Positions 24,488 to 33,862 of a DNA stretch of 64,000 nucleotides are shown here, one piece after another. The notes under the pieces were generated by a model that saw nothing but the letters and a program-made list of their open reading frames with translations, had not been told where the DNA came from and made no database searches. This stretch comes from Bacillus cabrialesii (GTDB lineage Bacteria; Bacillota; Bacilli; Bacillales; Bacillaceae). The translations under genes and the position numbers were made by a program. Numbering within the stretch: the stretch's first letter is position 1; each line of letters starts with the position of its first letter. The DNA lies in the NCBI RefSeq assembly GCF_004124315.2, contig NZ_CP096889.1, positions 1,099,001 through 1,163,000 on the forward strand, given 5' to 3'.

Positions 24488-25528
24488 ATGACGTCCGTAC
24501 GTAAAACGATGGAGCTCATTAAAGAACTTGTATCGATCCCTAGCCCGACAGGAAATACATATGAGGTGATCAATTATATTGAAAGCCTTTTAAAAGAATG
24601 GAAGGTAGAAACGGTTCGGAACCATAAGGGCGGCTTAATTGCAACGCTTCCCGGTCGCGACACATCCCGGCACCGCATGCTTACAGCGCACGTTGATACC
24701 CTCGGGGCTATGGTAAAAGAAATTAAAGCTGACGGCCGGCTGAAAATCGATTTGATCGGCGGCTTCCGATACAATTCGATTGAGGGGGAGTATTGCCAAA
24801 TTGAAACCGCCTCGGGAAAGACGTATACAGGCACCATTTTAATGCATCAAACGTCTGTGCACGTTTACAAGGACGCGGGAAAAGCTGAACGGAATCAAGA
24901 GAATATGGAGATCCGCCTTGATGAGCCTGTTCACTGCCGGAAAGATACGGAGGAGCTTGGCATTGGAGTCGGAGATTTTGTATCATTTGATCCCCGCGTC
25001 GAGATCACATCTAGCGGATTTATTAAATCACGCCATTTGGATGACAAAGCAAGCGTTGCCTTATTGCTCCGCTTAATCCACCAAATTCAGACAGAAGACA
25101 TTGAACTGCCGTATACAACTCATTTTCTCATTTCCAATAATGAAGAGATCGGATACGGCGGGAATTCGAATATTCCTCCTGAAACGGTCGAATATTTGGC
25201 GGTTGACATGGGGGCGATCGGTGACGGGCAGGCGACAGATGAATATTCAGTATCAATCTGTGTAAAGGATGCGAGCGGGCCGTATCATTACCAGCTGAGA
25301 AAGCATTTAGTTGATATAGCCGAGAAGCATCATATTGACTATAAGCTTGATATTTATCCGTATTATGGGTCGGATGCGTCGGCAGCAATCAAAGCCGGGC
25401 ATGATATTGTGCATGGCCTCATCGGGCCGGGAATTGACGCGTCGCATGCATTTGAACGCACCCATAAAACATCTCTTCGCCATACGGCTAAGCTTCTGTA
25501 CTATTATGTACAGTCACCAATGGTTTAA
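24488..25528 (+). CDS. yhfE: M42-family aminopeptidase YhfE
   Basis: A 346-residue metallo-aminopeptidase of the M42 group (often called endoglucanase CelM by old annotation). Metal ligands and catalytic residues are recognisable: TAHVDTLGAMV (about residue 68), the bridging aspartate in SRHLDDKASVA, the glutamate pair in SNNEEIGYGG, and a C-terminal His in GIDASHAFERTH. Cytoplasmic, probably removing N-terminal residues from peptides. AAAGGAGG precedes the ATG. yhfF follows after 12 bases. Confidence 0.9.
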   Translation: MTSVRKTMELIKELVSIPSPTGNTYEVINYIESLLKEWKVETVRNHKGGLIATLPGRDTSRHRMLTAHVDTLGAMVKEIKADGRLKIDLIGGFRYNSIEGEYCQIETASGKTYTGTILMHQTSVHVYKDAGKAERNQENMEIRLDEPVHCRKDTEELGIGVGDFVSFDPRVEITSSGFIKSRHLDDKASVALLLRLIHQIQTEDIELPYTTHFLISNNEEIGYGGNSNIPPETVEYLAVDMGAIGDGQATDEYSVSICVKDASGPYHYQLRKHLVDIAEKHHIDYKLDIYPYYGSDASAAIKAGHDIVHGLIGPGIDASHAFERTHKTSLRHTAKLLYYYVQSPMV

Positions 25529-25540
25529 AGGGGAAGGCGA

Positions 25541-25948
25541 ATGAAGATTTATGAGCTCAAAAGCACATTCGGCTGGGAAGGTGATGACGGCTTGGGGGAA
25601 CAGCTGATCCAACAAATCCTTGCCGGAGAAAAAACAGCCACGTGCGCGCCGAAATCATTATATTCAAAAGATGAATTGAGCTACGTGTATCAAACAGCGG
25701 GGGAGCTTGTTACAGTTTATGATAAACATGACAATCCGCGATGCAATATAATAGTGACAGATGTGTTTGAAACGACCTTTGGAGCGCCTGATATGAGGCT
25801 AGTCAAAGGAGAGGGCAACGGCGGCCGAATTGAGGAGTTTCAAGAAGACCATCGGATGGCATGGGCGGAACTGATCAAAAACGGTGATCTGGAGCTGAAT
25901 GAGGATACGGTTTTGATTACAGAGCTGTTTGCGCTTGTTCAAGACTAA
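25541..25948 (+). CDS. yhfF: ASCH-domain protein YhfF
   Basis: A 135-residue protein matching the ASCH fold seen in putative RNA-binding or nucleoside-processing proteins. The basic pocket motif is GEKTATCAPKSLY (about residue 30), and a conserved VTDVFETTFG strand and the acidic DHRMAWAELIKNG segment follow. AGGGGAAGG precedes the ATG. It probably shares a transcript with yhfE. Substrate unknown. Confidence 0.85.
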   Translation: MKIYELKSTFGWEGDDGLGEQLIQQILAGEKTATCAPKSLYSKDELSYVYQTAGELVTVYDKHDNPRCNIIVTDVFETTFGAPDMRLVKGEGNGGRIEEFQEDHRMAWAELIKNGDLELNEDTVLITELFALVQD

Positions 25949-25984
25949 AAAAGCCTGCGGGGCAAGAACCCCGCAGGCTTTTTA
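25946..25984. terminator. Shared terminator of yhfEF and gltT
   Basis: AAAAAGCCTGCGGGG pairs with CCCCGCAGGCTTTTT around CAAGAA. It is symmetrical, so it serves both convergent genes. Confidence 0.93.
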
Positions 25985-27274
25985 TTAACCGGAAATGGTT
26001 GCGTTTTGGTCAGTCTTTGATTGAGACATAACTGCCTCTGCTTTCGCAGGGTTAAACATGCCTTCCCATTTAGACATTACAACGGCAGCAAGCGCGTTCC
26101 CAGTCAGGTTGACAACTGTACGTGCCATGTCCATGATGCGGTCTACGCCGGCAATAAAGGCAAGTCCTTCAGCCGGAACGCCGATGGTGCTTAGTGTTGC
26201 AAGCAATACGACAAAAGATGTCCCTGGAACAGCAGCCATCCCTTTAGATGTCACCATTAACACAAGTACTAACGTAATTTGTTGCCAAAGAGACAGGTCA
26301 ATGTGGTACACCTGCGCCAAAAACAGCGCGGCAATAGATTGATAGAGAACGGAACCGTCTAAGTTAAACGTATATCCGATCGGAATCACAAATGAAACAA
26401 TGCCTTTCGGACAGCCGATTTTCTCCATTTTTTCCATGATTCGCGGAAGAACTGTTTCAGAGCTGGACGTACTGAACGCCAGTAAGATTTCGTCCTTCAT
26501 GTAAGCAAGGAATTTGAAGATGCTGATGCCGGCAATTTTTCCGACAATCCCGAAAATAACAATTAAGAAGAAAGCAAGCGCGACATAAACCAATCCGACG
26601 AGCTTTCCGAGAGAGAGAAGAGAACCGAGCCCGAATTTAGACACAGTCACTCCGATAAGCGCGAAAACGCCGAATGGCGCTACTTTCATCACAAGGTTTA
26701 CAACGTGGAACATGGCATGGGATACACCTTCGAAAAAGGCTAATACAGGCTTGCCGCGTTCGCCGATCGCTGAAATTCCCAATGCAAACAGCACTGTAAA
26801 GCAGATGATGGCAAGAAGATCTCCTTCAACCAAGGACTGGAAGAAGTTTGTCGGCACAATATGCAGGAACGTTTCCGCCACTGATTTATTGCTTTGTTCT
26901 TTTTCAGTTTCAACATATTGACTGATGTCTGATTTTTGAGCTTCGTGTATATTAACTCCTGTACCCGGATGGAAGATGTTTGCAAGGGCTAGTCCGAGAA
27001 TAATGGCAAAAGTCGTGATGATCTCGAAGTACAGAATCGTTCTGAAGCCTAATTTACCGACTTGCTTTCCATTTCCTGCACCGGCTACACCGATGATTAA
27101 GCTGGAGACAACAATAGGAATCACTATCATTTTGATTAAGCGTAAAAAGAGATCCCCGACTGGCTGCAGGTAAGTTGGCAATGCTGGGTTGCCATACCAA
27201 ATGACGCCAACAATGACACCTAGAATAAGTCCAACGAATATTTGTGTGGCTAATCCAAACTTAATTCTTTTCAT
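25985..27274 (-). CDS. gltT: Proton/sodium-glutamate symporter GltT
   Basis: A 429-residue DAACS-family transporter that takes up glutamate and aspartate. Seen: eight hydrophobic helices, the serine-rich re-entrant loop AFSTSSSETVLP (about residue 275), the NLDGS motif of helix 7 (GYTFNLDGSVLYQS), the second re-entrant loop MAAVPGTSFVVL, and NLTGNALAAVVMSKWE in helix 8. AGGAGG-like sequence (GGGAGGTAATCT) lies before the ATG at 27274. It has a monocistronic layout. Confidence 0.95.
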   Translation of the reverse strand: MKRIKFGLATQIFVGLILGVIVGVIWYGNPALPTYLQPVGDLFLRLIKMIVIPIVVSSLIIGVAGAGNGKQVGKLGFRTILYFEIITTFAIILGLALANIFHPGTGVNIHEAQKSDISQYVETEKEQSNKSVAETFLHIVPTNFFQSLVEGDLLAIICFTVLFALGISAIGERGKPVLAFFEGVSHAMFHVVNLVMKVAPFGVFALIGVTVSKFGLGSLLSLGKLVGLVYVALAFFLIVIFGIVGKIAGISIFKFLAYMKDEILLAFSTSSSETVLPRIMEKMEKIGCPKGIVSFVIPIGYTFNLDGSVLYQSIAALFLAQVYHIDLSLWQQITLVLVLMVTSKGMAAVPGTSFVVLLATLSTIGVPAEGLAFIAGVDRIMDMARTVVNLTGNALAAVVMSKWEGMFNPAKAEAVMSQSKTDQNATISG

Positions 27275-27507
27275 AGATTACCTCCCAAAAAACAAAGTAT
27301 CAACATATATCATGAATCGACATATATTTAATCTCACTATTAGATCAAATTATAATAGATAAGAAATGAATTCGTCTACAGTAAATTATATTTAGAAAAT
27401 AAAGAATATTCTAAAATGAAATTAAAATCACCAGAATTATCTAAAAACGGGTGAGCTTTGACCCAACCTGACTGTTATTTCAAAATAAAAAGATAGGAAA
27501 AAAATCA

Positions 27508-27540
27508 AGAAAATCCCGCGCGTAAGGCGCGGGATTTTCG
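27508..27540 (-). terminator. Terminator after yhfH
   Basis: AATCCCGCGC pairs with GCGCGGGATT around GTAAG-type loop bases, and A/T runs flank it. Confidence 0.85.
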
Positions 27541-27544
27541 CTCA

Positions 27545-27679
27545 TTACAAATCGTTTACTTTTATACAGTCATTGCAGATATTACCATAACACTCATGTT
27601 GCTCTTCTATCTTCTTTCCGCATTCCGCGCACTTTTTCGAAGGCAGGTTTCTAAAAAATTCTGTGATTTTCCCCAGCAT
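27545..27679 (-). CDS. yhfH: YhfH-family zinc-ribbon peptide
   Basis: A 44-residue protein. A short basic N terminus (MLGKITEFFRNLPSKK) is followed by CAECGKKIEEQHECYGNIC and a final Cys, a four-cysteine zinc-ribbon pattern. AAAGAGGG precedes the ATG at 27679. The frame runs upstream to 27835, but that extension has no ribosome site and overlaps the yhfI leader. Divergent from yhfI. Function unknown. Confidence 0.82.
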   Translation of the reverse strand: MLGKITEFFRNLPSKKCAECGKKIEEQHECYGNICNDCIKVNDL

Positions 27680-27836
27680 AACCAATCCCTCTTTCCCCTT
27701 TGTATTGTTTTCATTGTAATATAACAGATCGTAAAAATCAATAACTGTTTTGATACAATGTTTAAAACATGCTTTTTTTAAGAAAAATGGGTATATTGAA
27801 GGAGGATCAATTTTCTTGAAAAGATAGGAGGACATT

Positions 27837-28571
27837 ATGAAAGTTACAGTTATCGGATGCTATGGCGGTTTTCCGGCCGCAAATGAAGCGACGTCGGGCT
27901 ATTTGTTTCAGTCAGGTGATTATTCTCTGCTTGTCGATTGCGGCAGTGCCGTATTATCTAAGCTGTTCGGATATGTGCTGGCGGAAAAGCTGGATGCGGT
28001 CATTCTGTCTCATTATCACCATGACCATATCGCCGACATCGGACCGCTGCAATTTGCCAAGCAAGTCGGTTCGTTTCTCGGCAAAGGAGAGCATACGCTT
28101 CCGATTTACGGACATGATGCTGATCTAGAACAGTTTCAAAAGCTTACATATAAAACACATACGAAAGGGATTGCCTATCAGCCGGATCAGCCGCTGGCTG
28201 CCGGTCCGTTTACGATCACCTTTTTAAAAACGATTCACCCGGTGACGTGCTATGCCATGCGGATTACTGACGGCAGCCATACTGTCGTATATACCGCTGA
28301 TTCCAGCTATCAGGATTCATTTATTCCGTTTTCGGAAAATGCCGATTTATTGATCTCAGAATGCAATTTTTATGCCGATCAAGACGGGACAAGCGCAGGG
28401 CATATGAACAGCCTGGAAGCCGGGCGAATTGCAAAAGAAGCGGGAGCGGGAGAGCTGCTGCTGACGCATTTGCCGCATTTCGGCGTGCATGACAATCTTC
28501 GCAAAGAAGCGAAAACCGTTTTTAACGGCAAAGTAAATATTGCGACATCAGGTTTTGTGTGGGAAGGATAA
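27837..28571 (+). CDS. yhfI: Metallo-beta-lactamase-fold hydrolase YhfI
   Basis: A 244-residue hydrolase with the dinuclear zinc motif SHYHHDHIADI (about residue 60), the later ligands in TIHPVTCYA and YTADSS, and LLTHLPHFG. The layout is that of the RNase Z/ElaC-like and phosphodiesterase branch, but it is too short for the tRNA-binding arm, so the substrate is open. AGGAGG precedes the ATG, and lplJ follows after 12 bases. Confidence 0.88.
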   Translation: MKVTVIGCYGGFPAANEATSGYLFQSGDYSLLVDCGSAVLSKLFGYVLAEKLDAVILSHYHHDHIADIGPLQFAKQVGSFLGKGEHTLPIYGHDADLEQFQKLTYKTHTKGIAYQPDQPLAAGPFTITFLKTIHPVTCYAMRITDGSHTVVYTADSSYQDSFIPFSENADLLISECNFYADQDGTSAGHMNSLEAGRIAKEAGAGELLLTHLPHFGVHDNLRKEAKTVFNGKVNIATSGFVWEG

Positions 28572-28583
28572 AGGAGGAGCACC

Positions 28584-29579
28584 ATGTTATTTATAGACAA
28601 TCAAAATATCAATGATCCGCGGATCAATCTTGCTATCGAGGAGTACTGTGTAAAGCATTTAGATCCCAAACAGCCGTATTTGCTCTTTTATGTGAACCAG
28701 CCGTCTATTATCATTGGGAAAAACCAAAATACAATAGAAGAAATCAATACAAAATATGTAGAGGAAAACGGGATTATCGTCGTCCGCCGTTTATCAGGCG
28801 GAGGCGCTGTGTATCATGATCTGGGGAACTTGAACTTCAGCTTTATCACAAAGGATGACGGGGACAGCTTTCATAACTTTAAAAAGTTCACTGAGCCGGT
28901 GATCCAGGCTTTGCACCAGCTTGGGGTTCAAGCGGAATTAAGCGGCCGCAACGACATTGTAGTGGATGGCCGGAAAATATCCGGAAACGCCCAGTTTGCG
29001 ACAAAAGGACGCATTTTCAGCCACGGCACCCTCATGTTTGATTCAGCCATTGATCATGTTGTGTCAGCATTAAAGGTGAAAAAGGATAAAATTGAATCAA
29101 AGGGCATCAAGTCGATCAGAAGCCGAGTGGCAAACATCAGTGAGTTTCTCGATGATAAAATGACCACAGAAGAATTCCGCAGCCATTTGCTTCGCCACAT
29201 TTTTAACACAAATGACATTCAAAACGTGCCGGAGTATAAGCTGACGGAAAAAGATTGGGAGGTCATTCATCAAATTTCGAAAGAGCGCTATCAGAATTGG
29301 GATTGGAACTACGGCCGCTCGCCGAAATTTAACCTCAATCACTCCAAACGCTATCCGATCGGGTCGATAGACTTGCGTCTGGAAGTCAAGAAAGGCAAAA
29401 TTGAGGACTGCAAAATCTTCGGAGATTTCTTCGGTGTCGGTGATGTATCTGAAGTTGAAAACCTGCTGGTCGGAAAACAATACGAACGCAGCGTCATCGC
29501 TGATGTGCTGGAAGATGTGAATCTCAAGCATTACTTTGGGAACATTACGAAAGAGGATTTCCTTGATCTGATTTATTAA
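28584..29579 (+). CDS. lplJ: Lipoate-protein ligase LplJ
   Basis: A 331-residue enzyme that activates free lipoate with ATP and attaches it to lipoyl domains of 2-oxoacid dehydrogenases and GcvH. Motifs: RRLSGGGAVYHDLGNLNFSF (about residue 70), the catalytic lysine in DGRKISGNAQ (about residue 135), and the C-terminal accessory domain. In B. subtilis LplJ is the scavenging ligase (established). AAAGGAGG stands before the ATG. Operon with yhfI. Confidence 0.94.
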   Translation: MLFIDNQNINDPRINLAIEEYCVKHLDPKQPYLLFYVNQPSIIIGKNQNTIEEINTKYVEENGIIVVRRLSGGGAVYHDLGNLNFSFITKDDGDSFHNFKKFTEPVIQALHQLGVQAELSGRNDIVVDGRKISGNAQFATKGRIFSHGTLMFDSAIDHVVSALKVKKDKIESKGIKSIRSRVANISEFLDDKMTTEEFRSHLLRHIFNTNDIQNVPEYKLTEKDWEVIHQISKERYQNWDWNYGRSPKFNLNHSKRYPIGSIDLRLEVKKGKIEDCKIFGDFFGVGDVSEVENLLVGKQYERSVIADVLEDVNLKHYFGNITKEDFLDLIY

Positions 29580-29643
29580 GGCAAAACACATTGTTTGAAA
29601 GAGCGGCTGTGCTTTTGAAATAATGGTGGCAGGAGGGATTCAC

Positions 29644-30288
29644 ATGAAGGTGTTTTTAATCGGAGCGAACGGACAAATCGGACAAAGACTTGTTTCTTTA
29701 TTCCAAGACAATCCTGATCATTCCGTCAGAGCAATGGTTAGAAAAGAAGAGCAGAAAGCGTCTCTCGAAGCTGCCGGTGCAGAAGCTGTGCTTGCGAATC
29801 TTGAAGGCAGTCCGGAAGAAATCGCCGCCGCGGCAAAAGGCTGCGACGCGATTATTTTCACAGCGGGTTCAGGCGGCAGCACAGGTTATGATAAAACGCT
29901 GCTGGTTGATCTGGATGGAGCGGCAAAAGCCGTTGAAGCCGCGGACATCGCGGGAATCAAACGGTTTATCATGGTAAGCGCCCTGCAAGCCCACAACCGT
30001 GAAAATTGGAATGAATCACTTAAACCTTATTATGCGGCCAAGCATTATGCTGATAAAATTTTGGAAGCAAGCGGTTTAACCTATACGATTATCCGTCCGG
30101 GAGGCCTTCGCAATGAGCCTGGAACGGGAACTGTTTCAGCAGCCGCCGATTTGGAGCGGAGATCCATTTCCCGTGAGGACGTTGCGAAAACGGTCATTGC
30201 CTCTTTGGATGAAACCAATACGGAAAATCGGGCCTTTGACCTGACAGAAGGAGATACACCGATTGCCGAAGCATTGAAGAAACTATAA
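29644..30288 (+). CDS. yhfK: NAD(P)-binding atypical SDR YhfK
   Basis: A 214-residue Rossmann-fold protein of the NmrA/SDR_a5 type. The N-terminal nucleotide motif is GANGQIGQRL. A YxxxK pair (YYAAKHYADKIL, about residue 132) and the TIIRPGGL segment follow. AGGAGGG precedes the ATG at 29644. It may be an NADPH-dependent reductase; substrate unknown. Confidence 0.88.
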   Translation: MKVFLIGANGQIGQRLVSLFQDNPDHSVRAMVRKEEQKASLEAAGAEAVLANLEGSPEEIAAAAKGCDAIIFTAGSGGSTGYDKTLLVDLDGAAKAVEAADIAGIKRFIMVSALQAHNRENWNESLKPYYAAKHYADKILEASGLTYTIIRPGGLRNEPGTGTVSAAADLERRSISREDVAKTVIASLDETNTENRAFDLTEGDTPIAEALKKL

Positions 30289-30296
30289 CAGTACTG

Positions 30297-30330
30297 ACAC
30301 TCGGGGCTTTTTGCTCTTGAGTGTTTTTTT
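30297..30330 (+). terminator. Weak terminator after yhfK
   Basis: ACACTC pairs with GAGTGT over a long loop and is followed by seven T. It overlaps the -35 of lcfB. Confidence 0.6.
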
Positions 30331-30345
30331 CTGTTTCTCTATAAT
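30317..30345 (+). promoter_or_regulatory. Sigma-A promoter of lcfB
   Basis: TTGAGT (30317-30322), 17 bases, TATAAT (30340-30345). The FadR operator lies 25 bases downstream of the -10. Confidence 0.7.
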
Positions 30346-30370
30346 GAAGGAGAAAGCTTATCTTCAATAA

Positions 30371-30388
30371 TGAATGACTGTTCATTCA
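30371..30388 (+). promoter_or_regulatory. FadR operator of lcfB
   Basis: TGAATGACTGTTCATTCA is a near-perfect 18-bp palindrome matching the B. subtilis FadR consensus (TGAATGAMTANTCATTCA). Long-chain acyl-CoA releases FadR. Confidence 0.88.
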
Positions 30389-30405
30389 CTTTAAGGGGTG
30401 GGAGA

Positions 30406-31947
30406 ATGAATCTCGTTTCGAAATTGGAAGAGACAGCATCTGAGAAGCCCGACAGCATCGCATGCAGGTTTAAGGATCACATGATGACGTATCAGGAGCT
30501 GAATGAACACATTCAGCGATTTGCGGACGGCCTTCAGGAAGCCGGTATGGAGAAAGGGGACCATCTAGCTTTGCTGCTCGGCAATTCGCCTGATTTTATC
30601 ATCGCGTTTTTTGGTGCGTTAAAGGCTGGGATTGTGGTGGTGCCTATCAATCCGATGTACACGCCGACAGAAATCGGTTATATGCTGACAAATGGCGATG
30701 TAAAGGCGATCGTAGGCGTTGATCAGCTTTTGCCGCTTTATGAAAGCATGCATGAATCACTGCCGAAGGTTGAGCTCGTCATTTTATGCCAGACGGGAAA
30801 TGCCGAGCCCGAAGCTTCAGAGCCAGAGGTCAGAATGAAAATGACAACGTTTGCAAAAATATTGCGTCCGGCATCCGCCGCTAAACAAAGCCCGGCGCTT
30901 GTCCCTGACGATACCGCGGTGATTTTATATACGTCGGGAACGACTGGAAAACCGAAAGGCGCGATGCTGACTCATCAGAATTTGTACAGCAATGCCAACG
31001 ATGTCGCCGGTTATTTGGGAATGGATGAGAAGGACAATGTAGTCTGCGCTCTTCCTATGTTTCACGTGTTTTGTTTAACCGTCTGCATGAATGCCCCGCT
31101 GATGAGCGGCGCAACTGTCTTGATAGAACCTCAATTCAGTCCGGCATCTGTTTTTCAGCTTGTTAAGCTGCGGCAGGCGACCATTTTTGCCGGCGTGCCT
31201 ACGATGTATAATTACTTGTTTCAGCATGAAGACGGAAAGAGAGATGATTTTTCTTCCATCCGGCTGTGCATTTCGGGAGGCGCGGCCATGCCAGTCGCGC
31301 TCTTGACCGCATTTGAAGAAAAATTCGGCGTGACCATTTTGGAAGGCTACGGGCTCTCGGAAGCATCACCCGTGACGTGCTTTAACCCGTTTGACAGGGG
31401 CAGAAAGCCGGGATCTATCGGGACAAGTATATTGCATGTTGAAAACAAAGTCGTAGATCCGCTCGGACGCGAGCTGCCCGATCATCAGGTCGGCGAATTG
31501 ATCGTGAGGGGCCCCAATGTGATGAAAGGCTATTACAACATGCCGATGGAAACAAAGCATGCGTTAAAAGACGGATGGCTTTATACAGGGGACTTGGCAA
31601 GACGGGATGAGGACGGCTATTTTTACATTGTTGACCGGAAAAAGGACATGATCATTGTAGGAGGATACAACGTCTATCCGCGTGAGGTGGAGGAAGTGCT
31701 GTACAGCCATCCTGATGTTAAGGAGGCGGTTGTCATCGGTGTGCCGGACGCCCAAAGCGGGGAAGCGGTAAAGGGATATGTTGTGCCGAAGCGCTCTGGC
31801 GCAACAGAGGCGGACATCATGGAGCACTGTGAAAAACATCTCGCAAAATACAAACGGCCTGCCGCCATTACGTTTCTTGATGACATTCCGAAAAATGCGA
31901 CAGGGAAAATGCTCAGACGGGCGCTGAGGGATATTTTGCCTCAATAA
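30406..31947 (+). CDS. lcfB: Long-chain acyl-CoA synthetase LcfB
   Basis: A 513-residue AMP-forming ligase that activates fatty acids for beta-oxidation. Motifs: the P-loop-like YTSGTTGKPKGAML (about residue 175), the adenylate motif GYGLSEASPVT, TGDLARRDEDGY, and the catalytic lysine in PKNATGKMLRR near the end. AAGGGGTGG precedes the ATG at 30406. The FadR operator at 30371-30388 ties it to fatty-acid degradation. It ends in a terminator shared with yhfM. Confidence 0.94.
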   Translation: MNLVSKLEETASEKPDSIACRFKDHMMTYQELNEHIQRFADGLQEAGMEKGDHLALLLGNSPDFIIAFFGALKAGIVVVPINPMYTPTEIGYMLTNGDVKAIVGVDQLLPLYESMHESLPKVELVILCQTGNAEPEASEPEVRMKMTTFAKILRPASAAKQSPALVPDDTAVILYTSGTTGKPKGAMLTHQNLYSNANDVAGYLGMDEKDNVVCALPMFHVFCLTVCMNAPLMSGATVLIEPQFSPASVFQLVKLRQATIFAGVPTMYNYLFQHEDGKRDDFSSIRLCISGGAAMPVALLTAFEEKFGVTILEGYGLSEASPVTCFNPFDRGRKPGSIGTSILHVENKVVDPLGRELPDHQVGELIVRGPNVMKGYYNMPMETKHALKDGWLYTGDLARRDEDGYFYIVDRKKDMIIVGGYNVYPREVEEVLYSHPDVKEAVVIGVPDAQSGEAVKGYVVPKRSGATEADIMEHCEKHLAKYKRPAAITFLDDIPKNATGKMLRRALRDILPQ

Positions 31948-31951
31948 TACG

Positions 31952-31983
31952 AAAAAAGCGAAGCGGCGGGCTTCGCTTTTTCA
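31952..31983. terminator. Shared terminator of lcfB and yhfM
   Basis: AAGCGAAGC pairs with GCTTCGCTT around a GGCGG-type loop, with A-run and T-run flanks. Confidence 0.88.
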
Positions 31984-31986
31984 GTT

Positions 31987-32382
31987 TTAATCCTTTGCTT
32001 CTTTTTGAATAATATGAAGCAGCGCCTTGGTATCGTTTTTGCTTAATTTATAGTATGTGCCGTCCTTTAAAAAAACGGCTTGCCGGCTGCCGTCAATCCA
32101 TAGTCTGAATGAGTCATACCGGTCTTTATGAAACTTGATTGTCCCTTCGTAATCAGGGGCTGATGTCTTTTCAGTCTTCAGCTGTTTTCCCTGATTCATA
32201 ATGTCCAGCATATCTTTGACGTGCTGCCTTTTTTCGATCTCGATATCTTCTTGGCCGCTTGAAGAAAGCGTGATCAAATCCGCGTCTACCGATTGATACA
32301 CATCGCCTGACCGGCTGTAAAGATAGAAAAATGCAATAAACACAAGACCGATAACCACGATGGCTGCCACTATTTTTTTCAT
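31987..32382 (-). CDS. yhfM: Membrane-anchored protein YhfM
   Basis: A 131-residue protein with one N-terminal membrane segment (IVAAIVVIGLVFIAFFYLY) that has no lipobox, so it is probably an uncleaved anchor. The remaining 100 residues are extracellular, basic and beta-rich (FRLWIDGSRQAVFLKDGTYY). GGAGTGATG precedes the ATG at 32382. Divergent from yhfN. Function unknown. Confidence 0.8.
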   Translation of the reverse strand: MKKIVAAIVVIGLVFIAFFYLYSRSGDVYQSVDADLITLSSSGQEDIEIEKRQHVKDMLDIMNQGKQLKTEKTSAPDYEGTIKFHKDRYDSFRLWIDGSRQAVFLKDGTYYKLSKNDTKALLHIIQKEAKD

Positions 32383-32530
32383 TTGCATCACTCCAAACAT
32401 TGTTAGTTTTCCCAGCGATCGGGCTTTCCATGCCTAAAAGGAAGGAAAAGTACGTACACATCGCTTGGTTCTAAGAATTTAAATTTATGATTACAATAGA
32501 AGTAATGGGTTGATGTGAGGAGTGAGGGTT

Positions 32531-33823
32531 ATGCGCAAGTGGATTGCGGCAGCAGGGCTTGCTTACGTGCTGTACGGGCTGTTTTTTTATTGGTATTTTT
32601 TCCTGTCCGGTGATTCCGCAGTACCGGAGGCTGTGAAAGGGACTCAGGCTGATCCGGCTTCTTTCATGAAGCCGTCTGAATTGGCAGTGGCCGAGCAGTA
32701 TTCGAATGTAAAGAATTTTTTATTTTTTATCGGCATTCCTCTTGATTGGTTCCTATTCTTTGTATTGCTGATCAGCGGCGTTTCGAAGAAAATCAAGAAA
32801 TGGATGGAAGCGGCCGTGCCTTTTCGGTTTTTGCAGATCATTGGTTTTGTGTTTGTGCTTTCGCTGATCACAACTTTGGTGACACTGCCTTTAGATTGGA
32901 TAGGCTATCAAGTCTCGCTTGACTACAACATTTCCACACAGACAGCGGCCAGCTGGGCTAAGGATCTGGTCATAGACTTTTGGATCAGCTTTCCGATCTT
33001 TACGCTTTGCGTTCTCGTGTTTTATTGGCTGATCAAAAGGCATGAAAAAAAATGGTGGTTATACGCCTGGCTGTTAACAGTGCCGTTCTCGCTGTTTCTG
33101 TTTTTTATTCAGCCGGTCATTATCGATCCTTTATACAATGATTTTTATCCGTTGAAAAACAAAGAGCTCGAAAGCAAAATTTTAGAGCTGGCAGAAGAAG
33201 CTAATATTCCGGCTAATCAAGTATATGAAGTGAATATGTCTGAAAAAACAAATGCGCTTAACGCCTATGTCACAGGAATCGGGGCCAACAAACGGATTGT
33301 ATTGTGGGATACGACGCTGAACAAACTTGATGATTCAGAAATTCTCTTTATTATGGGCCACGAAATGGGCCATTATGTCATGAAGCACGTCTATATCGGA
33401 CTGGCTGGCTATTTGGTCGTGTCGCTCGCCGGATTTTATATCATTGATAAGCTTTACAAGCGGACGGTCCGCTTTACCCGCAGCATGTTTCATTTGGAGG
33501 GACGGCATGACCTTGCAGCGCTGCCGGTGTTATTGCTTTTGGTGTCCGTTTTGAGCTTTGCGGTCACGCCTTTTTCTAATGCCGTCTCGCGTTATCAAGA
33601 GAATAAGGCTGACCAGTATGGGATCGAACTGACGGAAAACAGAGAAGCCGCTGTCAAAACGTTTCAGGATTTGGCCGTGACGGGACTGAGCCAGGTCAAT
33701 CCTCCGGAGCTTGTTAAAATATTCAGAGGCAGCCATCCCTCGATTATGGAACGGATTCAACGAGCGGAAAAAGAAGAGAATGCGCCAGAACATCCTGCCT
33801 CAGAACAGGATGCTGACAAATAA
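32531..33823 (+). CDS. yhfN: M48-family membrane zinc protease YhfN
   Basis: A 430-residue Ste24/CAAX-prenyl-protease-like metallopeptidase. An N-terminal helix, four further helices (residues about 65-205) and the zinc motif HEMGHYVMKH (about residue 280) are followed by two more helices and the third ligand in YQENKADQYG (about residue 360). The C terminus ends HPSIMERI and an acidic tail. The ATG at 32531 sits behind TGAGGAGTGAGG. Convergent with aprE over a shared terminator. Natural substrates are not known. Confidence 0.9.
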   Translation: MRKWIAAAGLAYVLYGLFFYWYFFLSGDSAVPEAVKGTQADPASFMKPSELAVAEQYSNVKNFLFFIGIPLDWFLFFVLLISGVSKKIKKWMEAAVPFRFLQIIGFVFVLSLITTLVTLPLDWIGYQVSLDYNISTQTAASWAKDLVIDFWISFPIFTLCVLVFYWLIKRHEKKWWLYAWLLTVPFSLFLFFIQPVIIDPLYNDFYPLKNKELESKILELAEEANIPANQVYEVNMSEKTNALNAYVTGIGANKRIVLWDTTLNKLDDSEILFIMGHEMGHYVMKHVYIGLAGYLVVSLAGFYIIDKLYKRTVRFTRSMFHLEGRHDLAALPVLLLLVSVLSFAVTPFSNAVSRYQENKADQYGIELTENREAAVKTFQDLAVTGLSQVNPPELVKIFRGSHPSIMERIQRAEKEENAPEHPASEQDADK

Positions 33824-33859
33824 AAAGAAGCAGGTATGGAGGAACCTGCTTCTTTTTTT
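33822..33859. terminator. Shared terminator of yhfN and aprE
   Basis: AAGAAGCAGGT pairs with ACCTGCTTCTT around a 9-base loop. A-run left, T-run right. Confidence 0.92.
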
Positions 33860-33862
33860 CTA

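Noticed and set aside
27545..27835. The longer 96-codon version of yhfH
   Set aside because: The extension has no ribosome site, runs into the yhfI leader, and the ATG at 27679 is well placed.
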